A stretch of 30,535 bases of DNA from UBA5734 sp964499985 (GTDB lineage Bacteria; Bacillota; Clostridia; Saccharofermentanales; UBA5734): positions 1 through 30,535 of the forward strand of contig CAZCMX010000024.1 in assembly GCA_964499985.1 (NCBI GenBank), given 5' to 3'. The notes under the pieces are model-generated. The model was not told the DNA's origin and made no database searches. It was given only the letters and a program-made list of their open reading frames with translations. A program made the position numbers and the translations under genes. Numbering within the stretch: position 1 is the stretch's first letter; every line of letters starts with the position of its first letter. This document shows, piece by piece, positions 5,854-15,623 of this stretch.

Positions 5854-6795
5854 ATGCCAAAGACCAACCGGCATCCCCCTGCCAATGTCCTGCCTCGCCT
5901 GCCGCGCCAGCAAAAGCGGCGCCAGTGGTTCCAGGGCTTGTTTGTCCTCGGCAGCAACAGCTATCTGGCTGGATTTTTCAAGGGGACGATTTACCAGGGC
6001 CCTTTGAAAAATGCCTGCCTGCCGGGCCTGAACTGCTATTCCTGTCCGGGGTCGCTGGGTTCCTGCCCCCTGGGCGCCCTGCAGGGCTCGATCGGCAATC
6101 CCAACCAGCAGATCTCCTTTTATGTTCTGGGCTTCCTGACCCTGACCGGGGGACTTGTCGGTCGGGCGGTCTGCGGCTGGGCCTGCCCCTTTGGCCTGGT
6201 CCAGGACTGGCTGCACAAGATCCCGACGCCGAAATGGAAACCTGAGCACAGGGAATTGCTGCATAAGCTCCTGCTGCAGCTGAAGTACTTGTTGCTTTTG
6301 CTCTTTGTGGTGCTTTTGCCTTTCCTGCCGACCTTGACCGGCCAATTTGGCGATCCAGCTTTCTGCGAATACATCTGCCCCTCGGGTACCTTGTTTGCCG
6401 GCATCCCGCTGCTTTCCGTCAATGAACAGCTGCGGGCGCTGGCTGGCTGGCTGTTTGGCTGGAAGGGCCTGCTTTTGCTTGTGATCGTGGCCCTGGCGGT
6501 CCAGATCTCACGCCCGTTCTGCCGCTATGCCTGCCCGCTCGGCGCCATCTATGGTTTTTTCAGCCGGATCAGCTTGTACCGGGTTCGGGTGGATCATGCG
6601 GCCTGCATCCACTGTGGCAATTGCACCCGCCAGTGCCCGATGGCGGTGACGGTGCCGAAAGATCCCAATACGGCCGAATGCATCCGCTGTGGCGAATGCG
6701 CAGCCGTCTGTCCGACCCAGGCGATCAAGGTCGGATTTGGGCCTTTACAAGAAGTGGAGAGGAAACATGTCGATCAATCCGGAGAGACGGCTTGA
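5854..6795 (+). CDS. Polytopic 4Fe-4S membrane protein, NapH/CcoG-like
   Basis: This 313-residue protein has about five membrane segments carrying CxxxCP pairs (CGWACP at 107, CEYICP at 171, CRYACP at 223) and an extra Cys-rich loop (C55, C61, C64, C71). Two classical ferredoxin clusters follow at the C-terminus (C251, C254, C257, C261 and C276, C279, C282, C286). NapH/NosR/RdxA-type proteins move electrons between membrane carriers and extracytoplasmic partners. A GAGGAGG site overlaps the previous stop codon, so it is translationally linked to the CXXC mini-protein. The likely role is electron supply to the surface thioredoxin (inference). Confidence 0.9.
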   Translation: MPKTNRHPPANVLPRLPRQQKRRQWFQGLFVLGSNSYLAGFFKGTIYQGPLKNACLPGLNCYSCPGSLGSCPLGALQGSIGNPNQQISFYVLGFLTLTGGLVGRAVCGWACPFGLVQDWLHKIPTPKWKPEHRELLHKLLLQLKYLLLLLFVVLLPFLPTLTGQFGDPAFCEYICPSGTLFAGIPLLSVNEQLRALAGWLFGWKGLLLLVIVALAVQISRPFCRYACPLGAIYGFFSRISLYRVRVDHAACIHCGNCTRQCPMAVTVPKDPNTAECIRCGECAAVCPTQAIKVGFGPLQEVERKHVDQSGETA

Positions 6796-6874
6796 AGCCA
6801 AGCTGCCCCGGGTGACTGATCTGGTCAACCGCAGCGCAAAACGTCAGGAAGGAGGGATTGGTTTTGGCCAATGA
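6767..6874 (+). CDS. Possible 35-aa small protein bridging two genes
   Basis: An ATG at 6767 with a good GGAGAGG site 4-10 nt upstream opens a 35-residue basic frame (MSINPERRLEAK... ending GIGFGQ). It overlaps the end of the 4Fe-4S gene by 29 bp and the start of the HEAT-like gene by 11 bp. The site would otherwise be unexplained. It could be a real peptide, or a relay that couples translation to the next gene. I recognise no family. Confidence 0.35.
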   Translation: MSINPERRLEAKLPRVTDLVNRSAKRQEGGIGFGQ

Positions 6875-7535
6875 AACGGGGTCGTCCGAGGTCCGCGCCT
6901 GGCTGAACGATGTGTCCTGGACGAAAAATTTCGCCCGGGCCGAGCAGGATGTCGCGTCCGACCCGGCACGGATCAGGAACCTGCTCGATTTTATCAACTC
7001 TGACCAGGGCAGCACGAAATTCACCGCCGAGAAAATTCTGCGCAATCTGAGCGAAAACCGCCCCGCATTGCTCTATCCGTATTTTGATGCCATCTTACCT
7101 TGGCTGGACAGCCCCAATGCGTTCATCCAGTGGGGCGGCATCTTTATTTTGGGCAACCTGGTTACGGTCGACAATGAACAGAAATTCCCCGCGATTTTTG
7201 ACCGCTTTTTTGCCCTGCTCAATCACCCTGCCATGATCACGGCGGCCAATGTTGCCGCTACAGCACCAGCAATCATCCGGCACTATCCAGAGCTGGAGCC
7301 GGAAATCACCCGGCGACTGCTGGCAGTGACCGCCAACACCTACTATCGCAAGAATCAGGCGTCCCCCGAGTGCAAGAACATCATGCTCGGACATGTGCTC
7401 GATAGCCTGGATGGATATTATGATCAGGCAGAAGCGCAGGACCAGATTCTCGATTTTGCGCGCGTCTTGACCGGAAATAGCCGGGCGGCTGTCGCCCGCA
7501 AGGCTCGGAAATTTCTCGCAAAACACCAGCGTTGA
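6864..7535 (+). CDS. HEAT-repeat-like protein of unknown function
   Basis: This 223-residue protein is predicted all helical, with repeat-like segments such as FTAEKILRNLSEN, FIQWGGIFILGNL and TAANVAATAPAII that resemble HEAT/ARM units. No catalytic motif, signal peptide or membrane segment is visible. Two TTG starts exist. I chose 6864 because AGGAGGG lies 7 nt upstream, while 6858 is too close. It ends the redox run and may be a scaffold for it or an independent gene. AlkD-type DNA glycosylases share the fold, but I see no clear AlkD active-site signature. Confidence 0.7.
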   Translation: MANETGSSEVRAWLNDVSWTKNFARAEQDVASDPARIRNLLDFINSDQGSTKFTAEKILRNLSENRPALLYPYFDAILPWLDSPNAFIQWGGIFILGNLVTVDNEQKFPAIFDRFFALLNHPAMITAANVAATAPAIIRHYPELEPEITRRLLAVTANTYYRKNQASPECKNIMLGHVLDSLDGYYDQAEAQDQILDFARVLTGNSRAAVARKARKFLAKHQR

Positions 7536-7550
7536 GGCGTTGGCTGAAGC

Positions 7551-7571
7551 CTGGCTGATTCGGTCAGCCGG
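7551..7571. other. Hairpin between HEAT-like gene and galM
   Basis: CTGGCTGA, loop TTCGG and TCAGCCGG form an 8-bp stem with one wobble. The next bases are not T-rich, so it is at most a weak terminator and more likely an mRNA processing or stability element. Confidence 0.4.
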
Positions 7572-7598
7572 GAACCATTTATCGGGGAGGTTTGACCC

Positions 7599-8684
7599 AT
7601 GAGCCTGAAACAGGAACGCTTTGGATCGGACAAGCAGGGCCAACCGGTCAGCCGGTTCGTGCTCGCCAATGCCAATGGCTGCCTGGCCGGCCTGCTGGAC
7701 TTTGGTGCAACCATCCAGTCGCTCTGGGTGCCGGATCTCAGCGGTGAGCTGGCTGACGTTGTGCTGGGCTATCCGGACATGACCGGTTATCTCAGTGCCA
7801 ATAACCCGCGCCATGGCGCGACGATCGGCCGGGTGGCCAACCGGATCTCCCAGGGCCGCTTCATCCTCGATGGCCAGATCGTCGAGCTGGCCAGGAATAA
7901 GGATCCCAATCATATGCATGGCGGTTTCGTCAGCTTTGACAAGAAACTCTGGCAGGCCAAGGTCCTCGCAGACGACGACGAACCGTCAGTCCGTTTCAGC
8001 CTGGTCAGTGAGGACGGGGAGGAAGGGTACCCCGGCAGGCTGACGACCCATCTGACCTATACCTTGACTGCGGACAATGCCCTGCGCCTGGATTACGAAG
8101 CCGTCAGCGACCGCATGACCATCATCAACCTGACCAATCATGTCTATTTCAACCTGCGTGGCCATGCCGCAGGCACGATGGACGACCAGCTCCTGACGAT
8201 CCAGGCCGACTCATTCACAGCGATCGATGCGACCTGCTATCCGACCGGGGAGATTAGCCCAGTCGCCGGCACCGCTCTTGATTTCACCCTGCCGAAAGCG
8301 ATCGGCCGCGACATCGACAGCCCGGAGGCCCAGATGGCCTATGCCCGGGGCTATGACCACAACTTTGTTTTGCGCGGCTACCGGGGCCGGCAGGCTGCGC
8401 CGGGCCTGTTTGCCTGCGCGCGGGTCGAAGATCCACAGACCGGCCGGACCTTGACCGTTGAAACGACCTCACCCGGGGTCCAGTTCTACACCGCCAACAA
8501 TATGCGCCCCGGCGAGCCCGGCAAGGATAGTGCCTCGTACCAGGTGCGCGGCTCTTATTGCCTGGAAACCCAGTATTTTCCCGACGCTGTCCATCATGAG
8601 CACTTCCCGAGCATTGTTTACCAGGCAGGCGAGACTTTCCGGCACACGACGGTTTACCGGTTCGGGGTCACCCATACCACATGA
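7599..8684 (+). CDS. galM: Aldose 1-epimerase (mutarotase)
   Basis: This 361-residue protein converts alpha and beta anomers of galactose or glucose. Family motifs are present: HGATIGRVANRI, NHMHGG with the first active-site His, LTNHVYFNL with the second, and SYCLETQYFPD with the catalytic Glu. GGGAGG lies about 9 nt before the ATG. Length is normal and it appears functional. The last 17 bp overlap the end of the MGMT-family gene on the opposite strand, and no terminator lies between 8684 and the hairpin at 8993. No other galactose gene is nearby. Confidence 0.93.
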   Translation: MSLKQERFGSDKQGQPVSRFVLANANGCLAGLLDFGATIQSLWVPDLSGELADVVLGYPDMTGYLSANNPRHGATIGRVANRISQGRFILDGQIVELARNKDPNHMHGGFVSFDKKLWQAKVLADDDEPSVRFSLVSEDGEEGYPGRLTTHLTYTLTADNALRLDYEAVSDRMTIINLTNHVYFNLRGHAAGTMDDQLLTIQADSFTAIDATCYPTGEISPVAGTALDFTLPKAIGRDIDSPEAQMAYARGYDHNFVLRGYRGRQAAPGLFACARVEDPQTGRTLTVETTSPGVQFYTANNMRPGEPGKDSASYQVRGSYCLETQYFPDAVHHEHFPSIVYQAGETFRHTTVYRFGVTHTT

Positions 8685-8973
8685 AGCGCTCCAAATCCAC
8701 CATGCCGCTCGCCAGGAACTCGACGCCTTCCATTTCCAGATGCAGACGCTGGGAATCACGCCCCAGGGGCTCGAAGGCATCGGACAGTCCGCCAAACCGG
8801 TTGACGACCCGGTGGCAGGGCACATCAGCGTAGGGGCAGCTGTGCATGGCGTACCCGACTATGCGCGATAGACGCGGATTACCGGCCAGGCGAGCCAGCT
8901 GGCCGTATGTCGTGACACGGCCGCAAGGAATCCGCCGGGCGATGGCATAGATGGTCTCGAAGGTGCTCGTCAT
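8668..8973 (-). CDS. MGMT-family alkylated-DNA repair protein (single-domain)
   Basis: This 101-residue protein consists of the C-terminal domain of O6-alkylguanine-DNA alkyltransferases. It has GRVTTYGQLARLAG with the recognition-helix residues and the alkyl-acceptor motif PCHRVVN. The acceptor Cys is kept, unlike Trp-containing ATL proteins. Stand-alone short members are common in Firmicutes. ATG at 8973 is preferred, since an upstream ATG at 9024 would sit within a terminator stem and has no ribosome binding site. The ribosome binding site at 8973 is weak (GAGAG). The terminator ends 16 nt upstream, so expression may need read-through. Confidence 0.87.
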   Translation of the reverse strand: MTSTFETIYAIARRIPCGRVTTYGQLARLAGNPRLSRIVGYAMHSCPYADVPCHRVVNRFGGLSDAFEPLGRDSQRLHLEMEGVEFLASGMVDLERFMWYG

Positions 8974-8988
8974 TGTTTCGCTCTCATG

Positions 8989-9022
8989 AAAAGGGACTTC
9001 GCACCATCGATTGCGAAGCCCC
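8989..9022 (-). terminator. Strong terminator between alcohol dehydrogenase and MGMT-like gene
   Basis: On the minus strand GGGGCTTCGCA (9022-9012) pairs with TGCGAAGTCCC (9003-8993) over 11 bp with one wobble. The loop is 8 nt and TTTT follows (8992-8989). It begins 8 nt after the alcohol dehydrogenase stop. The stem is followed by an AT-rich run rightward too, so it could also stop galM read-through. Confidence 0.78.
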
Positions 9023-9029
9023 ATTTGAT

Positions 9030-10229
9030 TTACTGTGCTGACTGCTCCGGATCGAAGTCCCAGGCAGCCTCGTAGATCGCGAGGATATCATCGTCCCTGA
9101 GAGGCAGGAACTGGCCGCAGGTGCCGTCCGGATTGCGCTTGACACGGCTGGCGAGCGTGGGCAGGTCTTCTCTCGGGATGCCCAGCGCTTTGAGATTGGG
9201 CTTCAGGCCCCAGCTGGAGAAGAGGCGCGACAGGGCCAGGGCGCCGGCGCGGGCGGTCCGGGCCGGATCAGCGAAATCCAGGGGCAGGCCGAGGACGCGT
9301 TCAGCAAACTGGGCGATGCGCAAGGTGCGATGGGGCAGATGATGCAGGAGCCAGGCGGGATACATCGCGGCCAGGCCGGCGCCATGGGCGGTATTGTAAT
9401 TGCCGCTCAGCTCGTGCTCGAGGGCGTGGACGCTCCAGTCCTCCTTGCGCCCCATGCCCAGAAGACCGACATGGGCGATGGTGGAGGCAAAAAACAGGTT
9501 GGCCCGCGGCTGATAGTCCGTGAGATTGGCGAGGGCCAGCGGGGCTTGCTCGATGATCGAGCGCATCGCGCCTTCACAGAGATGGTCGGTCAGGCTGACA
9601 TCCTCTGTCGTGGTGAAATAGCGCTCCATGATATGGGCCAGCATGTCGGCGGAGCCATAGGCGACCTGCTCACGCGGCAGGGTGAAAGTCAGTTCCGGAT
9701 TGACAATCGAGAAGTCCGGACGGTTCAGGTCATTCCTGAGACCCCGTTTCAGCGGCTCGCTGGCGCGCTTGATCACGCTGCTATTACTGGCCTCGGAGCC
9801 GGTGGCCATCAGGGTGATCACGGTGCCCAGGCCGATCCGGCGCTCCGGCTTGCGGCTGCCGCTGTAAAAATCCCAGAAATCACCGTCATCACAGGCGCCG
9901 ATGGCGATCGCTTTGGCTGAGTCGAGCACGCTGCCGCCCCCGACTGCAAGTACGAAATCGACGCCTTCACGCCGGCACAGGTCGATCCCTTCGTAGACGA
10001 GCGTGTCGCGCGGATTGGCGACGACGCCACCCAGCTCGAGCCATTCCAGCCCCTGCTGGCGCAGCGACTCCTGGACCCGGCCCAGAAGGCCGCTTTTGAC
10101 CGCTGATCCGGAGCCATAATGGAGCAGGACCTTTTTGGCCCCGTAGAAGGCCGCCCAGTGGCCGGCTTCTGTTTCCTTGCCGCGGCCAACGATCAGGCGC
10201 GTCGGGCTATAGTATTCAAAATCGAGCAT
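9030..10229 (-). CDS. Iron-containing (group III) alcohol dehydrogenase, YqhD/BdhA-like
   Basis: This 399-residue enzyme reduces aldehydes or ketones with NAD(P)H. The Rossmann-like segment LAVGGGSVLDSAKAIA binds cofactor. The metal site is visible in MLAHIMERYF, EDWSVHALEHELSG and NTAHGAGLAAMYPAWL, which supply the Asp/His ligands of the family. It starts FEYYSPTRLIVGRG, typical of butanol-dehydrogenase/YqhD proteins. ATG at 10229 is chosen because AGGAGGT lies 5 nt upstream; an upstream start at 10262 has none. It follows glnS by 73 bp with no terminator, so it may be co-transcribed. A fermentative or aldehyde-detoxifying role is likely. Confidence 0.9.
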   Translation of the reverse strand: MLDFEYYSPTRLIVGRGKETEAGHWAAFYGAKKVLLHYGSGSAVKSGLLGRVQESLRQQGLEWLELGGVVANPRDTLVYEGIDLCRREGVDFVLAVGGGSVLDSAKAIAIGACDDGDFWDFYSGSRKPERRIGLGTVITLMATGSEASNSSVIKRASEPLKRGLRNDLNRPDFSIVNPELTFTLPREQVAYGSADMLAHIMERYFTTTEDVSLTDHLCEGAMRSIIEQAPLALANLTDYQPRANLFFASTIAHVGLLGMGRKEDWSVHALEHELSGNYNTAHGAGLAAMYPAWLLHHLPHRTLRIAQFAERVLGLPLDFADPARTARAGALALSRLFSSWGLKPNLKALGIPREDLPTLASRVKRNPDGTCGQFLPLRDDDILAIYEAAWDFDPEQSAQ

Positions 10230-10302
10230 GGGGCACCTCCTGGATGGGTCTGGCCAGAGCAAGTGCCCGGGCCAAAGGTTCGGATACTGAGCGGGGACAA
10301 CG

Positions 10303-12030
<1,728 letters not shown>

Positions 12031-12031
12031 A

Positions 12032-13495
12032 TCAGATTCCCTCCAGTTTTTTGAGTGCGATGTCCAGGCGGGCCAGCGATTCGTCACGGCCGAGGATGGT
12101 CAGGATTTCGATCGCGCCACCGGGCGTGACTTCCTGGCCAGAAATCGCGATGCGGACCGGCCACATGACCTGGCCGTTCTTGAGGCCCTTTTCAGCGGCA
12201 AAACCGATCAGAAGGTCGTGCAAGGCCTGGCGTTCCCAGCTCGGCAGAGCCTGGAGGGCAGCGACGGCCTGCGGCAGGACCTGAGCTGCCAGGGCCGGGT
12301 CGGTCTTGCTTTTCTTATTGCTGAACAGGTCGGTCGAGTAGTCCTGGCGCTGGCTGAGGAAGGCGACCATGTCTGCAACCTGGGTCAGGCGGGTGACGCG
12401 CGGCTGCAGGATCTCGGCCAGCAGGGCGGCATCGTAGGGGCGGCCGGCAAAGACGCGGTCGAGTCCGGGCCTGATCAGGCTGAGAAAATCAGCCGGGGCC
12501 ATTTTGCGGATGTATTCGGCATTGAACCAGGTCAGCTTGTCATAATCGAAAACGGATGGTGATTTGCTGATGCCGTCGATGGCAAAGGCCTGGCAGAGCT
12601 CGTCCAGGGTGAACAGCTCGGTATTGTCTTTCGGGCACCAGCCGAGCAGGGCGATGTAGTTGACGATCGCCTCAGGCAGATAGCCATCCGTGACCAGATC
12701 GGCAAAGCTGGTCGCACCGTGGCGCTTGGAGAGCTTCTTGCCGTCCTTGCCGAGGATCAGGGGCAGGTGGACATAGGTCGGGATCTCCCAGCCAAAGGCC
12801 TCATAGAGCAGATTGTATTTCGGGGTCGAGGAGAGGTACTCCGAGCCGCGCACGACATGGGTGATGGCCATCGTATGGTCATCGACCACATTGGCGAAAT
12901 TGTAGGTCGGGTAGCCGTCCGATTTGAGGAGAACCTGGTCCTCCAGCTCGCTGTTGTCGACCGAGATCTCACCATAGACGGCATCCTGAAAGGTCGTCGT
13001 GCCGGACAGGGGCATTTTCTGGCGGATGACCGAAGGGATGCCGGCAGCCAGGTTGGCCTGCACGACTTCAGCCGGCAGGTCGCGGCAATGGCGGTCATAG
13101 CCACCGGCGAAATTGCCCGCGGCCTCGGCTGCGGCACGCACGCTCTCGAGGCGCTCCTTGCTGCAGAAGCAATGGTAGGCCTTGCCGGCCGCCACAAGCT
13201 GCTCGGCCTGGGGACGATACAGGTGCAGCCGCTCACTCTGGACATAGGGGCCATGCGGGCCACCCACATCCGGGCCTTCATCGTGGGCGAGGCCGACCTC
13301 GCTCAGCGTATGGTAGATCAGGTCGAGGGCACCCTCGACCTGGCGTTCCTGGTCGGTATCCTCGATGCGCAGGATGAACGAGCCACCCAGCGACCGGGCG
13401 ATCAGGTATTCATAGAGTGCGGTGCGCAGGTTGCCAACATGCATCATGCCAGTTGGACTCGGGGCGTAGCGGGTACGGACAGTCGGTGTCGTCAT
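12032..13495 (-). CDS. gltX: Glutamyl-tRNA synthetase
   Basis: This 487-residue class I synthetase attaches Glu to tRNA-Glu. Motifs are RYAPSPTGMMHVGNLRTALY (HIGH type), FILRIEDTDQER and KLSKRHGA (KMSKS type), followed by the helical anticodon-binding domain. With glnS translated separately just downstream, this enzyme may be discriminating rather than charging both tRNAs (inference). It heads a leftward operon and faces a divergent DUF5685 gene. Confidence 0.96.
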   Translation of the reverse strand: MTTPTVRTRYAPSPTGMMHVGNLRTALYEYLIARSLGGSFILRIEDTDQERQVEGALDLIYHTLSEVGLAHDEGPDVGGPHGPYVQSERLHLYRPQAEQLVAAGKAYHCFCSKERLESVRAAAEAAGNFAGGYDRHCRDLPAEVVQANLAAGIPSVIRQKMPLSGTTTFQDAVYGEISVDNSELEDQVLLKSDGYPTYNFANVVDDHTMAITHVVRGSEYLSSTPKYNLLYEAFGWEIPTYVHLPLILGKDGKKLSKRHGATSFADLVTDGYLPEAIVNYIALLGWCPKDNTELFTLDELCQAFAIDGISKSPSVFDYDKLTWFNAEYIRKMAPADFLSLIRPGLDRVFAGRPYDAALLAEILQPRVTRLTQVADMVAFLSQRQDYSTDLFSNKKSKTDPALAAQVLPQAVAALQALPSWERQALHDLLIGFAAEKGLKNGQVMWPVRIAISGQEVTPGGAIEILTILGRDESLARLDIALKKLEGI

Positions 13496-13590
13496 GGAAA
13501 ACCTCGTATTGTGATCACCGTGGCTTCACAAAAATGCATAAGCTTGTTCACCAGATGTTCACGGGATGCGTCTAATCTTTAACGCATAAT

Positions 13591-13599
13591 ATGATACCA
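13591..13599 (-). promoter_or_regulatory. Possible extended -10 promoter for gltX-glnS
   Basis: On the minus strand TGG plus TATCAT forms an extended -10 element, placing initiation about 90 nt before the gltX start. No strong -35 is visible. No T-box features were found in the short leader. Confidence 0.35.
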
Positions 13600-13638
13600 T
13601 AGGAAGCACACTTTGGCACTTTGGAAAAGAGGTAATCG

Positions 13639-14484
13639 ATGTTCGGATATGTCCGGCCCTACAAGCCGGAATTGCTCGTCAAAGAACTGACGCGCTATCA
13701 ATCGGTCTACTGCGGGATCTGCAAGCAGATCGGCCGTGACTATGGCCAGCTGCCGCGCCTGACTCTGGGCTATGATTTGACCCTGTTTGCAGTCTTGCTG
13801 CTCTCTTTGTCCCCGGACCAGCCAGAGGAGGAAATGGCCGGCTGCATCTCCAACCCCTTCAGGAAACGGCCCATGCTCGTCGGCGGCGAGATCATCCGCC
13901 TGGCCGCCGGGCTGACAGTCCTCCTGGCCTATCATAAAGCCGCCGACAATGCCCGCGACGAGCATCCGGTCCTGGGCCGTTCGGTCCAGCTGGCCCTGGC
14001 CCAGGCTTACCGCCAAGCCAGGCGGCTCTATCCTGCCTATGAGCAGGCTATCCGCGAACATCTGGACCGGCTGCATGAGCTGGAAAAGGGTCCCCCGGAC
14101 TTGACAGCCGCCGACCACTTTGGCCGCTTGCTGGACACCTTCATGCGCCTGGCCGCATCTCTGGCCAGCGATGATCCGGCCATCCAGGCTGGCCTGGCGC
14201 GCTTTGGTTTTCACCTGGGCAGCTGGATCTATCTGCTCGATGCAATTGACGACCGGGAAAGCGACTGCAATAATGGCAGTTGGAACCCTTTTTCCGCCCT
14301 GGAACCAGCGGCTGCCCAGGACAAGGCCCGCGCCTTGCTGGAACAGCACGAAATGGAAATGGACCGGATCGCAGCCCTGCTGCCCTATGGCCGCGATGCC
14401 GGCCTGATGGGCAATATTGTCACCGTTGGCCTGCTGGCAGCCCGGGACACGATCCTCAGTGGCCGCCGACTCGGCAAGATCTAG
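13639..14484 (+). CDS. DUF5685 family protein
   Basis: This 281-residue mostly helical protein begins MFGYVRPYKPELLVKE and carries RYQSVYCGICKQIGRDYG and the acidic motif YLLDAIDDRESDCNNGSWNPF. These are hallmarks of DUF5685, a Clostridial family without a known reaction. The DxxDDxxxD pattern recalls metal-binding Asp motifs of squalene/phytoene-synthase-like helical enzymes; that link is my inference. It begins with AGAGGT before ATG and is followed 36 bp later by a J-domain gene, a pairing that suggests a shared task. No signal peptide or clear membrane segment. Confidence 0.85.
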   Translation: MFGYVRPYKPELLVKELTRYQSVYCGICKQIGRDYGQLPRLTLGYDLTLFAVLLLSLSPDQPEEEMAGCISNPFRKRPMLVGGEIIRLAAGLTVLLAYHKAADNARDEHPVLGRSVQLALAQAYRQARRLYPAYEQAIREHLDRLHELEKGPPDLTAADHFGRLLDTFMRLAASLASDDPAIQAGLARFGFHLGSWIYLLDAIDDRESDCNNGSWNPFSALEPAAAQDKARALLEQHEMEMDRIAALLPYGRDAGLMGNIVTVGLLAARDTILSGRRLGKI

Positions 14485-14520
14485 CCCCACCGGCATGAAA
14501 ATCAAGGAGAATCCCTGAAC

Positions 14521-14955
14521 ATGGCAAAAAGTCCTTACGAAGTCCTTGGTGTCCGGGTGGGCGCCTCCCAGGAGGAAATCAAGAAGGCCTACCGGGTCCT
14601 GGTCAAGAAATACCATCCAGACAATTACCAGGACCATCCTTTGGCTGACCTGGCCAAGGAAAAAATGCAGGAAATCAATGCGGCCTATGACCAGCTGACC
14701 TCCGGGAATGCCGGCCCCGGTGCCAGCACCTCATCCCACCAGGCTTCCGGCTCGGCTTCCCAGCAACAATCGGCCCAGCAGCAATGGCAGCAATGGCAGC
14801 AACAGCAGCAGTGGCAGCAGCAACAGCGTCCCTATGGCAACCAGAGCCCTTATTACCGCCAGTCGAATGCGGATGTCTGCAATACTTTGGGCTGCCTGTG
14901 CTGTGCCGACTCTTGCTGTGAATGTTGTGGTTCCGACCTGATCTCCTGCTGCTGA
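14521..14955 (+). CDS. J-domain protein with Gln-rich linker and Cys-rich tail
   Basis: This 144-residue protein starts with a complete J domain (SPYEVLGVRVGASQEEIKKAY, HPD at YHPDNY, residues 4-66), which stimulates DnaK ATPase. Residues about 75-108 are Ser/Gln/Trp-rich low complexity. The last 27 residues hold 10 Cys in a CxxC- and CC-rich cluster, as in related Clostridial J proteins; metal or Fe-S binding or membrane association is possible. It lacks the G/F region, zinc fingers and C-terminal domains of true DnaJ. It lies between DUF5685 and a membrane protein (1-bp gap), suggesting recruitment of DnaK to that system. Confidence 0.88.
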   Translation: MAKSPYEVLGVRVGASQEEIKKAYRVLVKKYHPDNYQDHPLADLAKEKMQEINAAYDQLTSGNAGPGASTSSHQASGSASQQQSAQQQWQQWQQQQQWQQQQRPYGNQSPYYRQSNADVCNTLGCLCCADSCCECCGSDLISCC

Positions 14956-14956
14956 T

Positions 14957-15496
14957 ATGGCAATAACCAGGAATGCCGGGACTCGGGCCCTGAGCCTGGG
15001 CGGCCTGCTGGCGGCCCTGTCTTTGCTGTTCCTGGTGATTGGCGCCCTCTCTCCGACTGCTGACCTGTCGCTTTACGCCCTCAGCTCCCTGCCGGTTGCC
15101 ATCGCGGTGATTGAGCTGGGCTGGCGCCGGGCTTTTCTCGTCTACCTCAGTGTCAGCCTGCTTGGCCTGGCCTGGCCGGGGATTTCGTTTACGTATCTGT
15201 TCAGCTTCTTTTTTGGCCTTTTCCCGATCTTGAAAGCCCTGTTTGAATCCAGGCTGAAGCGGCCGCTGGCTGCGCTGGCCAAACTACTGGTTGCCAATGT
15301 CCTGGTCATCGCTGCAGCCTGGCTCTTTGCCCGGGAGCTGATCCTGGCCCAGGCCGGCACTTGGGGCTGGTGGTATATCCCAGGACTCGTCGTGGCTCTG
15401 CAGGTGATCGCGCTTGCTTATGACTATGCCCTGGGCCTGCTGATCACCTTTTATCTGGACCGGTTGGCCCGGCATCTGCGCAATGGCAGAAATTGA
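14957..15496 (+). CDS. Integral membrane protein of unknown function
   Basis: This 179-residue hydrophobic protein has roughly five to six predicted helices and short loops (helices near residues 12-32, 38-52, 60-75, 78-93, 108-125, 140-170). ATG lies one base after the J-protein stop, so translation is coupled. The layout resembles substrate-binding S components of ECF transporters or DUF2232-like proteins, but I see no deciding motif. It most likely acts with DUF5685 and the J protein. Confidence 0.75.
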   Translation: MAITRNAGTRALSLGGLLAALSLLFLVIGALSPTADLSLYALSSLPVAIAVIELGWRRAFLVYLSVSLLGLAWPGISFTYLFSFFFGLFPILKALFESRLKRPLAALAKLLVANVLVIAAAWLFARELILAQAGTWGWWYIPGLVVALQVIALAYDYALGLLITFYLDRLARHLRNGRN

Positions 15497-15623
15497 TGAG
15501 CATATAGATGATTTGGAGACTGTGCACAGGTAAAAATATCATTTATCATAGGATAATGTGCTAAGTGCACGAGCACGTTGACGGGAATCAGTCGAGACAG
15601 CGGGGGGACTTGCAGGGTCAGGC

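Noticed and set aside
9330..9920. Rightward 196-codon frame opposite the alcohol dehydrogenase
   Set aside because: Antisense shadow of a clear enzyme gene, with low-complexity Gly/Gln-rich translation and no motif.
12719..13582. Rightward 287-codon frame opposite gltX
   Set aside because: Same antisense effect; the translation has no recognisable domain and gltX is certain.
13579..14637. Leftward 352-codon frame opposite DUF5685 and the J protein
   Set aside because: It would cross two coupled genes on the other strand, one with an unmistakable J domain.
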